From Galbitalea sp036271795 (lineage in GTDB: Bacteria > Actinomycetota > Actinomycetes > Actinomycetales > Microbacteriaceae): 34,561 nucleotides of DNA. Below, in pieces: positions 24,303 through 31,699 of this stretch. The position numbers were made by a program, and so were the translations under genes. The stretch covers positions 1-34,561 of the forward strand of contig DATAZY010000030.1 in the NCBI GenBank assembly GCA_036271795.1, in the 5' to 3' direction. The number at the start of each line of letters is the position of its first letter. Within the stretch, counting starts at the first letter, position 1. Below the pieces are notes generated by a model that ran no database searches, was not told the DNA's origin, and saw only the letters and a list, made by a program, of their open reading frames with translations.

Positions 24303-24737
24303 TCAGGCCTGCTGGTTCGCGTAGGCCTCTGGACCCTGCTCGGCGGCGACCGGGTCCATGAAGCCGAACTCGAGGATGTTGCCGTCGGGGTCGTTGAGTT
24401 GGCGCTGGTACATGAAGCCATAATCCGTGGCTTCGTGCGGCTCGACGCCCCCCGCAGCCAGACCCTTGGTGACCGTGTCGTCGACGGCCTCACGAGTGTC
24501 GAGGAAAATCGCGGTAGAAACGGAGGGATTCACCGCCGGGTCGCCGATCGGCAGCTCGGTGAAGGTCTGGAAGAACTCGCGCGTCAGGATCATGAAGTAG
24601 TTGTGTCCGTCATCCACGATGACGCAGGCGGCGTTGTGATCGGTGAACGCGGGGTTCAGGGTGAAACCGAGGGCGGTGTAGAAGGTCTTAGCGCGCTCGA
24701 GATCGGTCACGGGCAGGTTAACGAACATCTGGGACAT
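24303..24737 (-). CDS. VOC (glyoxalase/bleomycin-resistance fold) protein
   Basis: A 144-residue VOC protein (MSQMFVNLPVTDLERAKTFY...GFTLNPAFTDHNAACVIVDD). It has the ExxxF-type DPDGNILEFGFMDP near the C-terminus, where a metal-binding Glu is usual in the fold. The start is ATG at 24737, with AAAGGA 7-8 nt upstream. First gene of the VOC-HxlR-DinB operon. The substrate is unknown; the regulator next to it suggests inducible detoxification. A decayed copy of its start is found at 29901-29990. Confidence 0.88.
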   Translation of the reverse strand: MSQMFVNLPVTDLERAKTFYTALGFTLNPAFTDHNAACVIVDDGHNYFMILTREFFQTFTELPIGDPAVNPSVSTAIFLDTREAVDDTVTKGLAAGGVEPHEATDYGFMYQRQLNDPDGNILEFGFMDPVAAEQGPEAYANQQA

Positions 24738-24772
24738 TGTGGTTCCTTTCTTCAGTCTGCGGGTCAGCCCCA

Positions 24773-24801
24773 ACACTTGCAAAAAACAAGTAGCGTGTCA
24801 A
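24773..24801 (-). promoter_or_regulatory. Promoter and HxlR operator of the VOC-HxlR-DinB operon
   Basis: Read on the minus strand: TTGACA (24801-24796), a 17-bp spacer, then AAGTGT (24778-24773), about 36 bp before the VOC ATG. The palindrome ACTTGCAAAAAACAAGT (24775-24791, plus-strand reading) fills the spacer and touches the -10, so a bound dimer would occlude polymerase. The same 17 bases recur at 30629-30645. Confidence 0.72.
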
Positions 24802-24864
24802 GAACTTTGCATCAGGAACGCTGAAGAGGGCAACCAGAGGGATGGCTCAATTTCTGTGACGACC

Positions 24865-25686
24865 TCACTTGACCGCTCCTGCCAACAGCGCCCGCACGAA
24901 ACTTCGCTGGAACACGAGGAAGACGATCAGCGAAGGCGTGATGATGATCAGAGACCCCGCGCACAGCAGTTGGATGTTGTCGCCGTACTGCCCTTGGAAC
25001 GCACCGAGTCCTCCGGCCATTGTGCGCTTTGACGGGTCGCTGATCAGCACTAGCGGCAACAGATACTGGTTCCAGGTCGCGAGGAAATAGAGAATGGCGA
25101 GCGCCGACCAGGCCGGCGTCGCGAGCGGCAGATTGATGCGCGTGAAGGTCTGCCACCGGCTCGCACCGTCGATGGTCGCGGCTTCCGTCAGCGCAGTTTC
25201 GGTATTGGTAAAGTGCGCGCGCATCCAGAAGACGCCGAATGGCATGAGTAGGGCAATCTCCGGCAGGATCACCGCCAACTGCGATCCGAGCAATCCGAGC
25301 GACTTCAGGTCGTAGTACAGCGGAGTGATGAGTGACTCGGCCGGGAGAGTGAGCCCGATCAGAAACAGGATATAGATGGTCGGTCCGCCGGGCACTCGAA
25401 ACTGCGCAAGTGCATAGCCCGCGAGCGACGCGATCGCCAGCGAAATCGGGACGACTCCCAGAACGATCAGGCAACTGGACTCCAGCAGCGCCAGAAAGTT
25501 TGCCGCGCTCCAGGCGTCGGCGAAATTCTGCCACTGCGGATCCGTCGGCCAGGCGAGACCAGGCGGCAGGCTGCCCTGGGGGGTGAGCGCAGTACTCAGC
25601 AGGCTTAGGAGCGGGACGATGCCGAACACAGCCAGCGCCAACAGGATGATGACTCGGCTAACTCGTTCGCTGAGCGGTGAAATCAT
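24865..25686 (-). CDS. MalG-type sugar ABC transporter permease
   Basis: A 273-residue inner-membrane permease with about six helices and the EAA loop TEAATIDGASRWQTFTRINLPLATP that docks the ATPase. The start is ATG at 25686, overlapping the stop of the first permease (ATGA). The frame is open further upstream to 26412, but that is a shadow of the first permease. It belongs to the carbohydrate-uptake CUT1 type. It is the last gene of the operon; no ATPase gene is present, so a shared MsmK/MsmX-like ATPase encoded elsewhere is presumably used. Confidence 0.9.
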   Translation of the reverse strand: MISPLSERVSRVIILLALAVFGIVPLLSLLSTALTPQGSLPPGLAWPTDPQWQNFADAWSAANFLALLESSCLIVLGVVPISLAIASLAGYALAQFRVPGGPTIYILFLIGLTLPAESLITPLYYDLKSLGLLGSQLAVILPEIALLMPFGVFWMRAHFTNTETALTEAATIDGASRWQTFTRINLPLATPAWSALAILYFLATWNQYLLPLVLISDPSKRTMAGGLGAFQGQYGDNIQLLCAGSLIIITPSLIVFLVFQRSFVRALLAGAVK

Positions 25687-26579
25687 CGCACCCGCCGCAA
25701 CTGCTGCACCGGGATGATGATCGCAAGGACCATGAGCGTGAGGAAAATCGCGAGGGCGGACGCCTGACCGAGGTGTTGGTCGAGGAATGCGAGGCGGTAG
25801 ACATCGACCCCTGGCACGAGGGTCTGATACCCCGGTCCGCCCTGCGTCGAAACCTGGATGATGTCGAAGCTGGTGAGCGCCGCGATGATCGTGAAAGTGA
25901 CGCATACGACGATTTCCTGCCGAAGCCCTGGCAAGGTCACTGCGAAGAACTCGGCAACGCTGCCTGCGCCATCCAGTCGGGCAGCTTCGTAGAGCGAAGG
26001 ATCGATACGCCCCATCCCTGAGAGCAGCAGTATCGTGCAGAAGCCGAGCATGACCCAGATGCCGATCACGCCCACCGCCGGCAGCGCAAATGTAAAGTCG
26101 CCGAGCCACGCGCGACCGAGCGAGCCGAGGCCGATCCAAGCGAGAAACTGGTTCACCAGCCCGGTCTGCGAGTACAACCACGACCATGCGATCCCGGCGC
26201 CAACCAGAGGGATGACCTGTGGCACAAAGAGCGCGACCCGGGTCGCGGTGCCGAAAGGTCCCGGCCGAACCTGGCGGATCAACGCAGCGCCGAGAAGGCC
26301 AAGCAGGATCGGCACGACGGTGTAGAACACGATCAGCGCGAATGCGTTGCCGACCGCGTGAAGCATCTCTGGGTCGGTGAATAGAGATTCCCAGTTGGCG
26401 AGGCCCGCCCACGTTGCTTCGCCGACGCCGTCCCAGTTATAGAACGAGTACTGCACCGATTGCAGCAACGGGTAGAGCACGAACGCTGTGTAAACGACGA
26501 GCGCCGGGAGAACCCACAGGAGACCATGCCAGTCCGGATGCCGACGACGAATTCGAGGTTGCCCTGACACGATTCCCAT
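25683..26579 (-). CDS. MalF-type sugar ABC transporter permease
   Basis: A 298-residue permease with six hydrophobic helices. The first is GLLWVLPALVVYTAFVLYPLLQSVQYSF (in pieces), typical of the MalF/UgpA family. The EAA loop is YEAARLDGAGSVAEFFAVTLPGL. It pairs with the MalG-type permease (4-bp overlap) to form the membrane channel. The gene begins 99 bp after the end of the solute-binding gene, a gap that contains a strong stem-loop likely to lower permease expression relative to the binding protein. Confidence 0.9.
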   Translation of the reverse strand: MGIVSGQPRIRRRHPDWHGLLWVLPALVVYTAFVLYPLLQSVQYSFYNWDGVGEATWAGLANWESLFTDPEMLHAVGNAFALIVFYTVVPILLGLLGAALIRQVRPGPFGTATRVALFVPQVIPLVGAGIAWSWLYSQTGLVNQFLAWIGLGSLGRAWLGDFTFALPAVGVIGIWVMLGFCTILLLSGMGRIDPSLYEAARLDGAGSVAEFFAVTLPGLRQEIVVCVTFTIIAALTSFDIIQVSTQGGPGYQTLVPGVDVYRLAFLDQHLGQASALAIFLTLMVLAIIIPVQQLRRVR

Positions 26580-26616
26580 TCTTCCGCTGATGGTGGATGA
26601 CGCCTCGACAACGATG

Positions 26617-26659
26617 CCGATCGACCGGGCACGACAGCACGCAGTACCCGGCCGATCGG
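26617..26659 (-). ncRNA. Intercistronic stem-loop between binding protein and permease genes
   Basis: CCGATCGACCGGG (26617-26629) and CCCGGCCGATCGG (26647-26659) pair over 13 positions with one wobble or mismatch, around a 17-base loop. It lies in the gap between the binding-protein stop and the first permease. Stem-loops in this position in sugar operons commonly stabilise the upstream mRNA or partly terminate, giving excess binding protein. There is no T tract, so mRNA stabilisation is favoured. Confidence 0.6.
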
Positions 26660-26678
26660 AGCAAGAACCAGGACCTCG

Positions 26679-28049
26679 CTACTGCGCAAGCTCCTGGGTG
26701 TAATCGGACTGCAGAGTCTTGGCAAGATTCTGCGGGGTGGTCTGGCCGGCCACCAGTAACTGCGTTTGCGGAATTATCGCGTTGGCGTTGATGGATGCGG
26801 TGGCATTGGCCATGAAGTCAGCCAGACCATCACTCTTCAGCAGCCCACGGAACGCGCTCACCGTAGCCCCAACAACGGAGCCGGACTTCGTGGTGGGCGT
26901 CGAACCGTTCACCGGGCCGGCGGGCACCACGCCACCAAGGTTCACGGTGTCCTGACGAGCGATCGCATCCGTCTGAATGAAGTTGAGGAACGCCGCCGCC
27001 GCGGCCGGATGTGTCGCCTTGGCCGGCACCGCTACGGTATCGGTCGAGGTCATCGCGGAGTATTCGCCCCCAGCCGAGGTCGGCGGGAAGAGGAAGAAGC
27101 CGAACTTCCCGGCCCCCGCCGAGTCCAGGCCAGGCGCCTGCCAGTTACCGCTCGGGAAGAAGAGTCCCTGACCCGAGGTGAACTGTGTCGGCGAGAGCGT
27201 CTGGTCTACTGCGTTGACGTCGGGAGCGAAGTAGCCGTCCTTCGCCCATTGCTGCATGGTCGTCGCGGCCTCAACCGTTGCAGAGGAGTCGATCGACGCG
27301 CCCTGCACGTCCTCGTTCCACTTCTGCACCGGGGCGATGCTACCGGCGTAATCCATCTGCAGGTTCTGCAGGATGAAGCCCGTGCCGCCATCCTTACCGT
27401 TCTCAATGATCGGTGTGATGCCTGCCGCCTTCGCCTTGGCCATCAGCTTCTCAAATGCGGCGAGGCTGGTCGGCGCCGTCGTCATACCCACCTGCTGGGC
27501 AAGCGCCTTGTTGTAGTAGACGCCCGTGAGCCCAAAGCCCGGACCAACGCCGTACAACGAGCCGGACCCGCGCTGGGTGCCGTTCGCGGCGACTCGAGTG
27601 GATGCGAACTGGGACTGTGGCCACTTGGTCCAGCCGTACGCGGACGCGTAGGGATCGAGGTTGAGAAGCAGCTTGTCTTTCACCAGGTTGCCGAACGACG
27701 CGATACGCACAACGTCCGGCACGTTAGTGCCCGAGAGGACGTGCGAGATGTTCGTGGTGAGGGATGTGTAGTCCTGACTCTGGACGTTGACCTTCACGTT
27801 GGGGTACTTGGCATGAAAGGCCTTGCCAAGCGCGTCGAACAACGCGACATCCGGTGTCGTGACGAGAACGTTGAGGGTGGTCGCTTTGGTGCCGAGATCG
27901 GTTTTTATCGCACCCGGCGTCGAGCTGCCGGAACCTCCTGATCCAGGGGCGCACGCGGCGAGCGACAGTGCGGCGACGGTCGCAACTGCGACTAACGCTA
28001 TGCGCCTCGGAATGCGCGGCGTGGCATGCGGGGTATCGATGCGAGACAT
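26679..28049 (-). CDS. Sugar ABC transporter solute-binding lipoprotein
   Basis: A 456-residue family-1 extracellular solute-binding protein. It has a twin-Arg-like basic n-region (RIPRRIALVAVATVAALSLAAC, in pieces) ending in the lipobox LAAC, then a Gly/Ser linker. The mature protein shows the MalE-type pattern: LNVLVTTPDVALFDALGKAFHAKYPNVKVNV and PDVVRIASFGNLVKDKLL at the N-lobe, GVYYNKAL at the hinge and FPSGNWQAP later. The start is ATG at 28049 with AAAGGAG upstream, overlapping the esterase stop (TAATG). It binds a carbohydrate or glycoside outside the membrane; the exact ligand is not readable. Its neighbour suggests an acylated one. Confidence 0.92.
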   Translation of the reverse strand: MSRIDTPHATPRIPRRIALVAVATVAALSLAACAPGSGGSGSSTPGAIKTDLGTKATTLNVLVTTPDVALFDALGKAFHAKYPNVKVNVQSQDYTSLTTNISHVLSGTNVPDVVRIASFGNLVKDKLLLNLDPYASAYGWTKWPQSQFASTRVAANGTQRGSGSLYGVGPGFGLTGVYYNKALAQQVGMTTAPTSLAAFEKLMAKAKAAGITPIIENGKDGGTGFILQNLQMDYAGSIAPVQKWNEDVQGASIDSSATVEAATTMQQWAKDGYFAPDVNAVDQTLSPTQFTSGQGLFFPSGNWQAPGLDSAGAGKFGFFLFPPTSAGGEYSAMTSTDTVAVPAKATHPAAAAAFLNFIQTDAIARQDTVNLGGVVPAGPVNGSTPTTKSGSVVGATVSAFRGLLKSDGLADFMANATASINANAIIPQTQLLVAGQTTPQNLAKTLQSDYTQELAQ

Positions 28050-29077
28050 TATGACTCCTTTGTCTGTGCTGGGTGGGCTGGTGCGTTGCGTGCTGGTTCT
28101 GGGGTCAGGTATGAACTGACTGCTGCAACCGCCGACGAGAGTGCGGCGCTCGCGTCACTGAGTACGCCTCGCATCTGCAGGAAGCCGTGGATCTGGCCAG
28201 GGAAGTTCAGAAGTTCGACGGAGACACCGTCAGCGCGCAACCGCTCGGCATACGCCTCGTCCTCGCCCCTCAGGATGTCATGCTCTGCGGTGACAATTAC
28301 CGCCGGCGCAACCCCGCGAAGGGTATCGACCCGCATCGGAGTCGCGAGCGCCGACTCGCGCATCGTGCCCTCGGGAACGTAGACGTCCCAGATCCACTTG
28401 ATGCGCTCGTGCGTGCTTTCGCCGAAGTTTGCCTGCCCGACGAAAGGCGAATAGCGGGTGCGAAAGCGTCGCTTGAAGTCCGTTTTGTCGGAGCTCTCGA
28501 GCACGGGGTAAATCAGTAACTGGACGGCGACCGGGACACCGGCATCCCGGGCTTTAATCGATGCCGCGGCCGCGATGTTGGCTCCGGAGCTGTCACCCGC
28601 GAGTACGACCTGCGAGAATCCAGCGACGGCCCACTGCAGGACCGCCCACACCTGGTCGAGCGCGAATGGGAACGGATACTCCGGCGCGAGCCCGTAGTCG
28701 ATCGCTACGACCTGGCACCCGAGTTCATTGGCGAACGCGCGAGAAACTTCCTCGTACACGTCGAGGTCGCCGTGCATCCACCCGCCGCCATGGATCCAGA
28801 GAAAACAGGTGTCGGGCCGCCGAATACTTAAAGGTTGATAGGTCCTGACCTTCACGCCGCGGACTACGACATCACTCGTTGCCCCAATCGGTTCGAGCTC
28901 GCCTCGCACGCGCATCCCCACTTCTCTGGTCTGCGCACGCAACACGACCATGTCGCTGACCCCATCGGTGTCGTCTCCTGGGTTATCCAGAAAATACTGG
29001 CGCACCTCGTCACTCGGCACCGGCGGAGCGGTGTCGTCGATGCGATCTGGTTGCGCTGTGGCGTCTCTGCCTGGCAT
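28049..29077 (-). CDS. HSL-type alpha/beta hydrolase (esterase), first gene of sugar ABC operon
   Basis: A 342-residue cytosolic esterase of the hormone-sensitive-lipase family. Motifs: oxyanion HGGGW, nucleophile GDSSGAN, acid Asp in TAEHDILRGEDEAY and His in PGQIHGF. The triad is complete. ATG at 29077 is preferred over TTG at 29110, which would put the start two bases from the operator. Neither has a good ribosome site. The stop overlaps the binding-protein start (TAATG), so uptake and de-esterification appear coupled: the transporter probably imports an acylated sugar or aryl glycoside that this enzyme deacylates. Divergent from a TetR gene with operators between. Confidence 0.85.
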   Translation of the reverse strand: MPGRDATAQPDRIDDTAPPVPSDEVRQYFLDNPGDDTDGVSDMVVLRAQTREVGMRVRGELEPIGATSDVVVRGVKVRTYQPLSIRRPDTCFLWIHGGGWMHGDLDVYEEVSRAFANELGCQVVAIDYGLAPEYPFPFALDQVWAVLQWAVAGFSQVVLAGDSSGANIAAAASIKARDAGVPVAVQLLIYPVLESSDKTDFKRRFRTRYSPFVGQANFGESTHERIKWIWDVYVPEGTMRESALATPMRVDTLRGVAPAVIVTAEHDILRGEDEAYAERLRADGVSVELLNFPGQIHGFLQMRGVLSDASAALSSAVAAVSSYLTPEPARNAPAHPAQTKES

Positions 29078-29111
29078 GGAGGATGAATCTCGCGTTCTCG
29101 AAGTTTCCAAC

Positions 29112-29152
29112 CTGACTGGTTAGTCAGTTAGTTAACATACTGGTTGATCAGT
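29112..29152. promoter_or_regulatory. Twin TetR operators between esterase operon and TetR gene
   Basis: CTGACT-N4-AGTCAG at 29112-29127 is a perfect dyad. A related element, ACTGGTTGATCAGT (29139-29152), repeats ACTGGTTAGTCAGT (29115-29128) at 12 of 14 positions exactly 24 bp away. The pair lies in an AT-rich gap between divergent genes, so one TetR dimer pair could control both. Confidence 0.75.
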
Positions 29153-29208
29153 CAGTTGTCTAGAATCAAAGAGCAGAGCGCACGGTGCGTTCTTGGGGAG
29201 GGATGCGG

Positions 29209-29796
29209 ATGAGTTCGCGACGCGGATCAGATCGACGCGAGGAGCTCATCGCCGTGGCCACGCGACTCATCGCCAGAAACGGTTCGCGCGGCACGACTCT
29301 CGCCGACATCGCGCACGAGGCCGGAGTATCCCAGGCCGCTGTTGTCTATCATTTCGGCACGAAGGACGGACTGCTGAATGCCATCCTCGACGCCCGAGAC
29401 GCATTCGAGGACGGCTTGATCTGGCGGCTCGGGCCTGACCCCGGTATGCGAATCTTCGGAATCATTGCCGACATTGTCGCCAGTTGGGCCGACAATCCGG
29501 ATCTCGTCGGCCTTCTCGGCGTACTGATCGCCGAGAACGTGGGCGACGACGACACCCTCCGCCCACGACTTGCGGCCAACTACCGGCTGACTGTGGATCG
29601 ACTCGCCGCTACCCTGGCGTCCGCCCAGAAGCGCGGCGAGATGCGCACGGATGTCGATACTCGCGCGAAAGCGATCGAGATTCTCGCATATCTCAGCGGG
29701 CTGGAACTGGCATGGCTGGTGTCATCCGACATTCCCGCCGCCGAAACGACGGCTGCCTGGGCCGCAGAGCAGACTGCGAACCTTGCTCAGTCGTGA
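29209..29796 (+). CDS. TetR-family repressor of the esterase/sugar ABC operon
   Basis: A 195-residue TetR protein. HTH: VATRLIARNGSRGTTLADIAHEAGVSQAAVVYHFGTKDGLL (in pieces). The ligand domain is helical and ends in AAWAAEQTANLAQS. The start is ATG at 29209, with GGAGG ideally placed 7 nt upstream; ATG at 29203 is too close to that site. Divergent orientation and twin operators indicate control of the esterase-transporter operon and itself, with derepression by the transported compound or its product. Confidence 0.88.
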   Translation: MSSRRGSDRREELIAVATRLIARNGSRGTTLADIAHEAGVSQAAVVYHFGTKDGLLNAILDARDAFEDGLIWRLGPDPGMRIFGIIADIVASWADNPDLVGLLGVLIAENVGDDDTLRPRLAANYRLTVDRLAATLASAQKRGEMRTDVDTRAKAIEILAYLSGLELAWLVSSDIPAAETTAAWAAEQTANLAQS

Positions 29797-29855
29797 GCAT
29801 CGTTAAGCGCTGCTCATACGGGATCGGGCGCGGTGAAGATCGCCCGTCTGCAGCT

Positions 29856-29990
29856 AAAGGCTGGCGGGGTCCAGGTTCAGCGTCGTTCTTTCGTACAGAT
29901 AGCGTGAATCCGAATGCCACGGAGAACGCCTCTGCTCGCTTCAGGTCGGTCACCGGCACGTTGACAGACTCTGGGACAGAGTGGTTTCCT
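29856..29990 (-). pseudogene. Chimeric remnant: VOC gene start joined to LysM-gene end
   Basis: Read on the minus strand, 29990-29901 matches the beginning of the VOC gene at 24737. The ribosome site AAAGGA and TGTCCCAGA survive, but the start ATG is CTG, and one base is missing within the first codons, shifting the frame before VPVTDLKRAEAF...FGFTL. At about 29901 the similarity ends and the next 44 bases copy the 3' end of the LysM lipoprotein gene (30705-30749 copy; 3 differences), including YLYE..TLNLDP and its stop. This is a non-functional fusion made by recombination or short-segment duplication. Confidence 0.75.
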
Positions 29991-30029
29991 TTCGTTGATT
30001 TATGGCTAGGGATCGGATGCGGGCGGTGC

Positions 30030-30578
30030 TTAGCCAACAACGCGATAGTCGAGGAGCAGAAAACCGGTCGCCGAGACGGCCGTTCGAGTTGAAGCGAGCC
30101 GAATCGGGGGCAGACCGTCAAGTAGCTTGCGACCACTTCCGGCGATCTGCTGAGCAACGATGAGCCTGAGTTCGTCGACGAGGCCCGCGGCGAGCAATGT
30201 CTGCGCGACCGAGATACTCGCGTGGACGCCAATGTCGCCTCCGGGCTTGTCTTTCAGCTCGCGCACGAAGTCGACGAGTTCACCGTCGATCGCGGTCGCA
30301 CCTGCCCAGTCGACATCGAGCGGTGTGGATGTCGCGACGTACTTCGGGACCTTGTTGATAAATGATGCGAACGGCTCGATGTCGCTGTTCGGCCAGAACG
30401 TGACCCATTCGTCATAGCTGCGACGGCCCAGGATGACGGCGTCCTGCGTTGCAATCACATCGGCGCCGACGGCATCCACCTCGGCGTCGTCCTCCCCCAC
30501 GAAGAAGCGGGAGTTGTCCTCGGCGACGCCGTCGAGGGTCAGGAACTCGTACACGACTACTCTTCGTGTGATGGCCAT
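30030..30578 (-). CDS. RibD C-terminal/dihydrofolate-reductase-like protein
   Basis: A 182-residue member of the RibD-C/DHFR superfamily. It has VVVYEFLTLDGVAE at the start, the NADPH-binding ILGRRSYDEW, PKYVATSTPLDV, GDIGVHASISVAQTLLAAGLVDELRLIVAQQIAGSGRKLLDG (in pieces) at the C-terminal half. These stand-alone proteins are abundant in actinobacteria and mostly uncharacterised reductases, not true folate enzymes. The start is ATG at 30578. Its promoter carries the same 17-bp operator as the HxlR operon. A broken VOC gene follows directly downstream on the same strand. Confidence 0.88.
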   Translation of the reverse strand: MAITRRVVVYEFLTLDGVAEDNSRFFVGEDDAEVDAVGADVIATQDAVILGRRSYDEWVTFWPNSDIEPFASFINKVPKYVATSTPLDVDWAGATAIDGELVDFVRELKDKPGGDIGVHASISVAQTLLAAGLVDELRLIVAQQIAGSGRKLLDGLPPIRLASTRTAVSATGFLLLDYRVVG

Positions 30579-30626
30579 TCCGTGCGTTCTCCCGCTCGAT
30601 CGTGGGTCCAAATGCGGACGACATCG

Positions 30627-30655
30627 ATACTTGCAAAAAACAAGTGAGTCGTCAA
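30627..30655 (-). promoter_or_regulatory. Promoter and second HxlR operator, upstream of RibD-like gene
   Basis: Minus strand: TTGACG (30655-30650), 17-bp spacer, AAGTAT (30632-30627), about 49 bp before the ATG. ACTTGCAAAAAACAAGT (30629-30645) is identical to the site at 24775-24791, and the architecture around it is the same. Confidence 0.72.
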
Positions 30656-30701
30656 GAGTCGGGTTCGGGGCGGGTGAGCGGCGCGTTGATGCTGGTGACT
30701 A

Positions 30702-31637
30702 TCAGAGGCTGTTGGGGTCCAGGTTCAGCGTCGTTCCTTCGTACAGATATTGCTGGTCACCGAACACTTCCAGATTCGCATTCAGCCAGATGAGGTCCTC
30801 GACCGAGATCCCGAATCGCTGCGCGACCACGGCCGTGATGTCGCCCGGGGCGACCAGGTATCGCTTGGGGGCTCCTGTGGCCGTGGTCGTGGTGACCTTT
30901 CCCGAGGCGTAGGCCCGAGTGCCTCCATCGGATGGGTGGACGTTGGTTTGGCGTGCGGGAATGGACCACTGAACGGAGTTGACCGCAAGGACCTTGTTCG
31001 GTCCGAGCTCCACCGGAATGCCATCGCTGGATGTCGCCGACGAGTAGGTGACGAGAGCGATGAGGTAGGACGGTGGACCCGCAGAATTGAGCACAGCCGA
31101 CGAGGCCGGAGTGGCTGTCGTCGCGGGACCGCCGAGCTGATGGTCGCCGACCCCGTGGTAGGTGAGCCCGTCACCGACGTGGGGTGCGACATCGAGCAAA
31201 GTGACCGATATGGGCACCGGCACCGTCGACGTGAAGCCCGAGTACTCGGCAGAGTACGTGTTGTCACCGTTCGCAACTACCGCATAGTGGAAGTGGATGC
31301 TTCCCTTCGGGGAGGCCACGTCCCCCGATGCGACGACCGTGCCTCGAGGGATGGCCGTGATCGTCGGGCTGGGGAACGCTGCGCTAACCGGGCCCGGCGT
31401 GGCCGCATGCGAGATGGCCGGGTTCGGGGCGGCAGTGGGAGTCGGATCACCGGTTGGCGACGCTGAAGTATTCGAGTGATGGCTGGGCGTCGCATGGGCG
31501 CTCGGGTGTTTGGCGACGGTGGAACACCCGGCCACTGCGATCACGACCGTCGCGAGAATGCCGACCGTGACAGCCCGGCGACACCATGCTGATCGGATTC
31601 GGAGCCGCCCGCTTTCAGAAGTCCGGCTATCGGACAT
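30702..31637 (-). CDS. LysM-domain lipoprotein
   Basis: A 311-residue secreted lipoprotein. The signal has a basic n-region (SAWCRRAVTVGILATVVIAVAGC, in pieces) with a VAGC lipobox at about residue 38. A His/Ser/Thr/Pro linker follows, then an immunoglobulin-like or beta-rich domain of unknown type (about 95-235) and a C-terminal LysM (KRYLVAPGDITAVVAQRFGISVEDLIWLN... YEGTTLNL, in pieces) that should bind peptidoglycan. It lies 62 bp after the membrane protein gene and is probably in the sigma-factor operon. Its last 44 bases are copied at 29856-29901. Confidence 0.82.
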   Translation of the reverse strand: MSDSRTSESGRLRIRSAWCRRAVTVGILATVVIAVAGCSTVAKHPSAHATPSHHSNTSASPTGDPTPTAAPNPAISHAATPGPVSAAFPSPTITAIPRGTVVASGDVASPKGSIHFHYAVVANGDNTYSAEYSGFTSTVPVPISVTLLDVAPHVGDGLTYHGVGDHQLGGPATTATPASSAVLNSAGPPSYLIALVTYSSATSSDGIPVELGPNKVLAVNSVQWSIPARQTNVHPSDGGTRAYASGKVTTTTATGAPKRYLVAPGDITAVVAQRFGISVEDLIWLNANLEVFGDQQYLYEGTTLNLDPNSL

Positions 31638-31699
31638 GCTTTTCTTCCCCCGTCGCGTACTCGCCAGGTCGCATCAGCGTTCCCTCGGCCTGTCGGAGT

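Noticed and set aside
25687..26412. Long open frame continuous with the MalG-type permease, giving a 515-residue protein
   Set aside because: The added part has no family similarity and is a shadow of the MalF-type permease in another frame; ATG at 25686 overlaps that gene's stop and begins a normal permease.
26766..27941. 391-codon plus-strand open frame inside the solute-binding gene
   Set aside because: Antisense shadow; no domain, very Arg/Gly/Val-rich composition.
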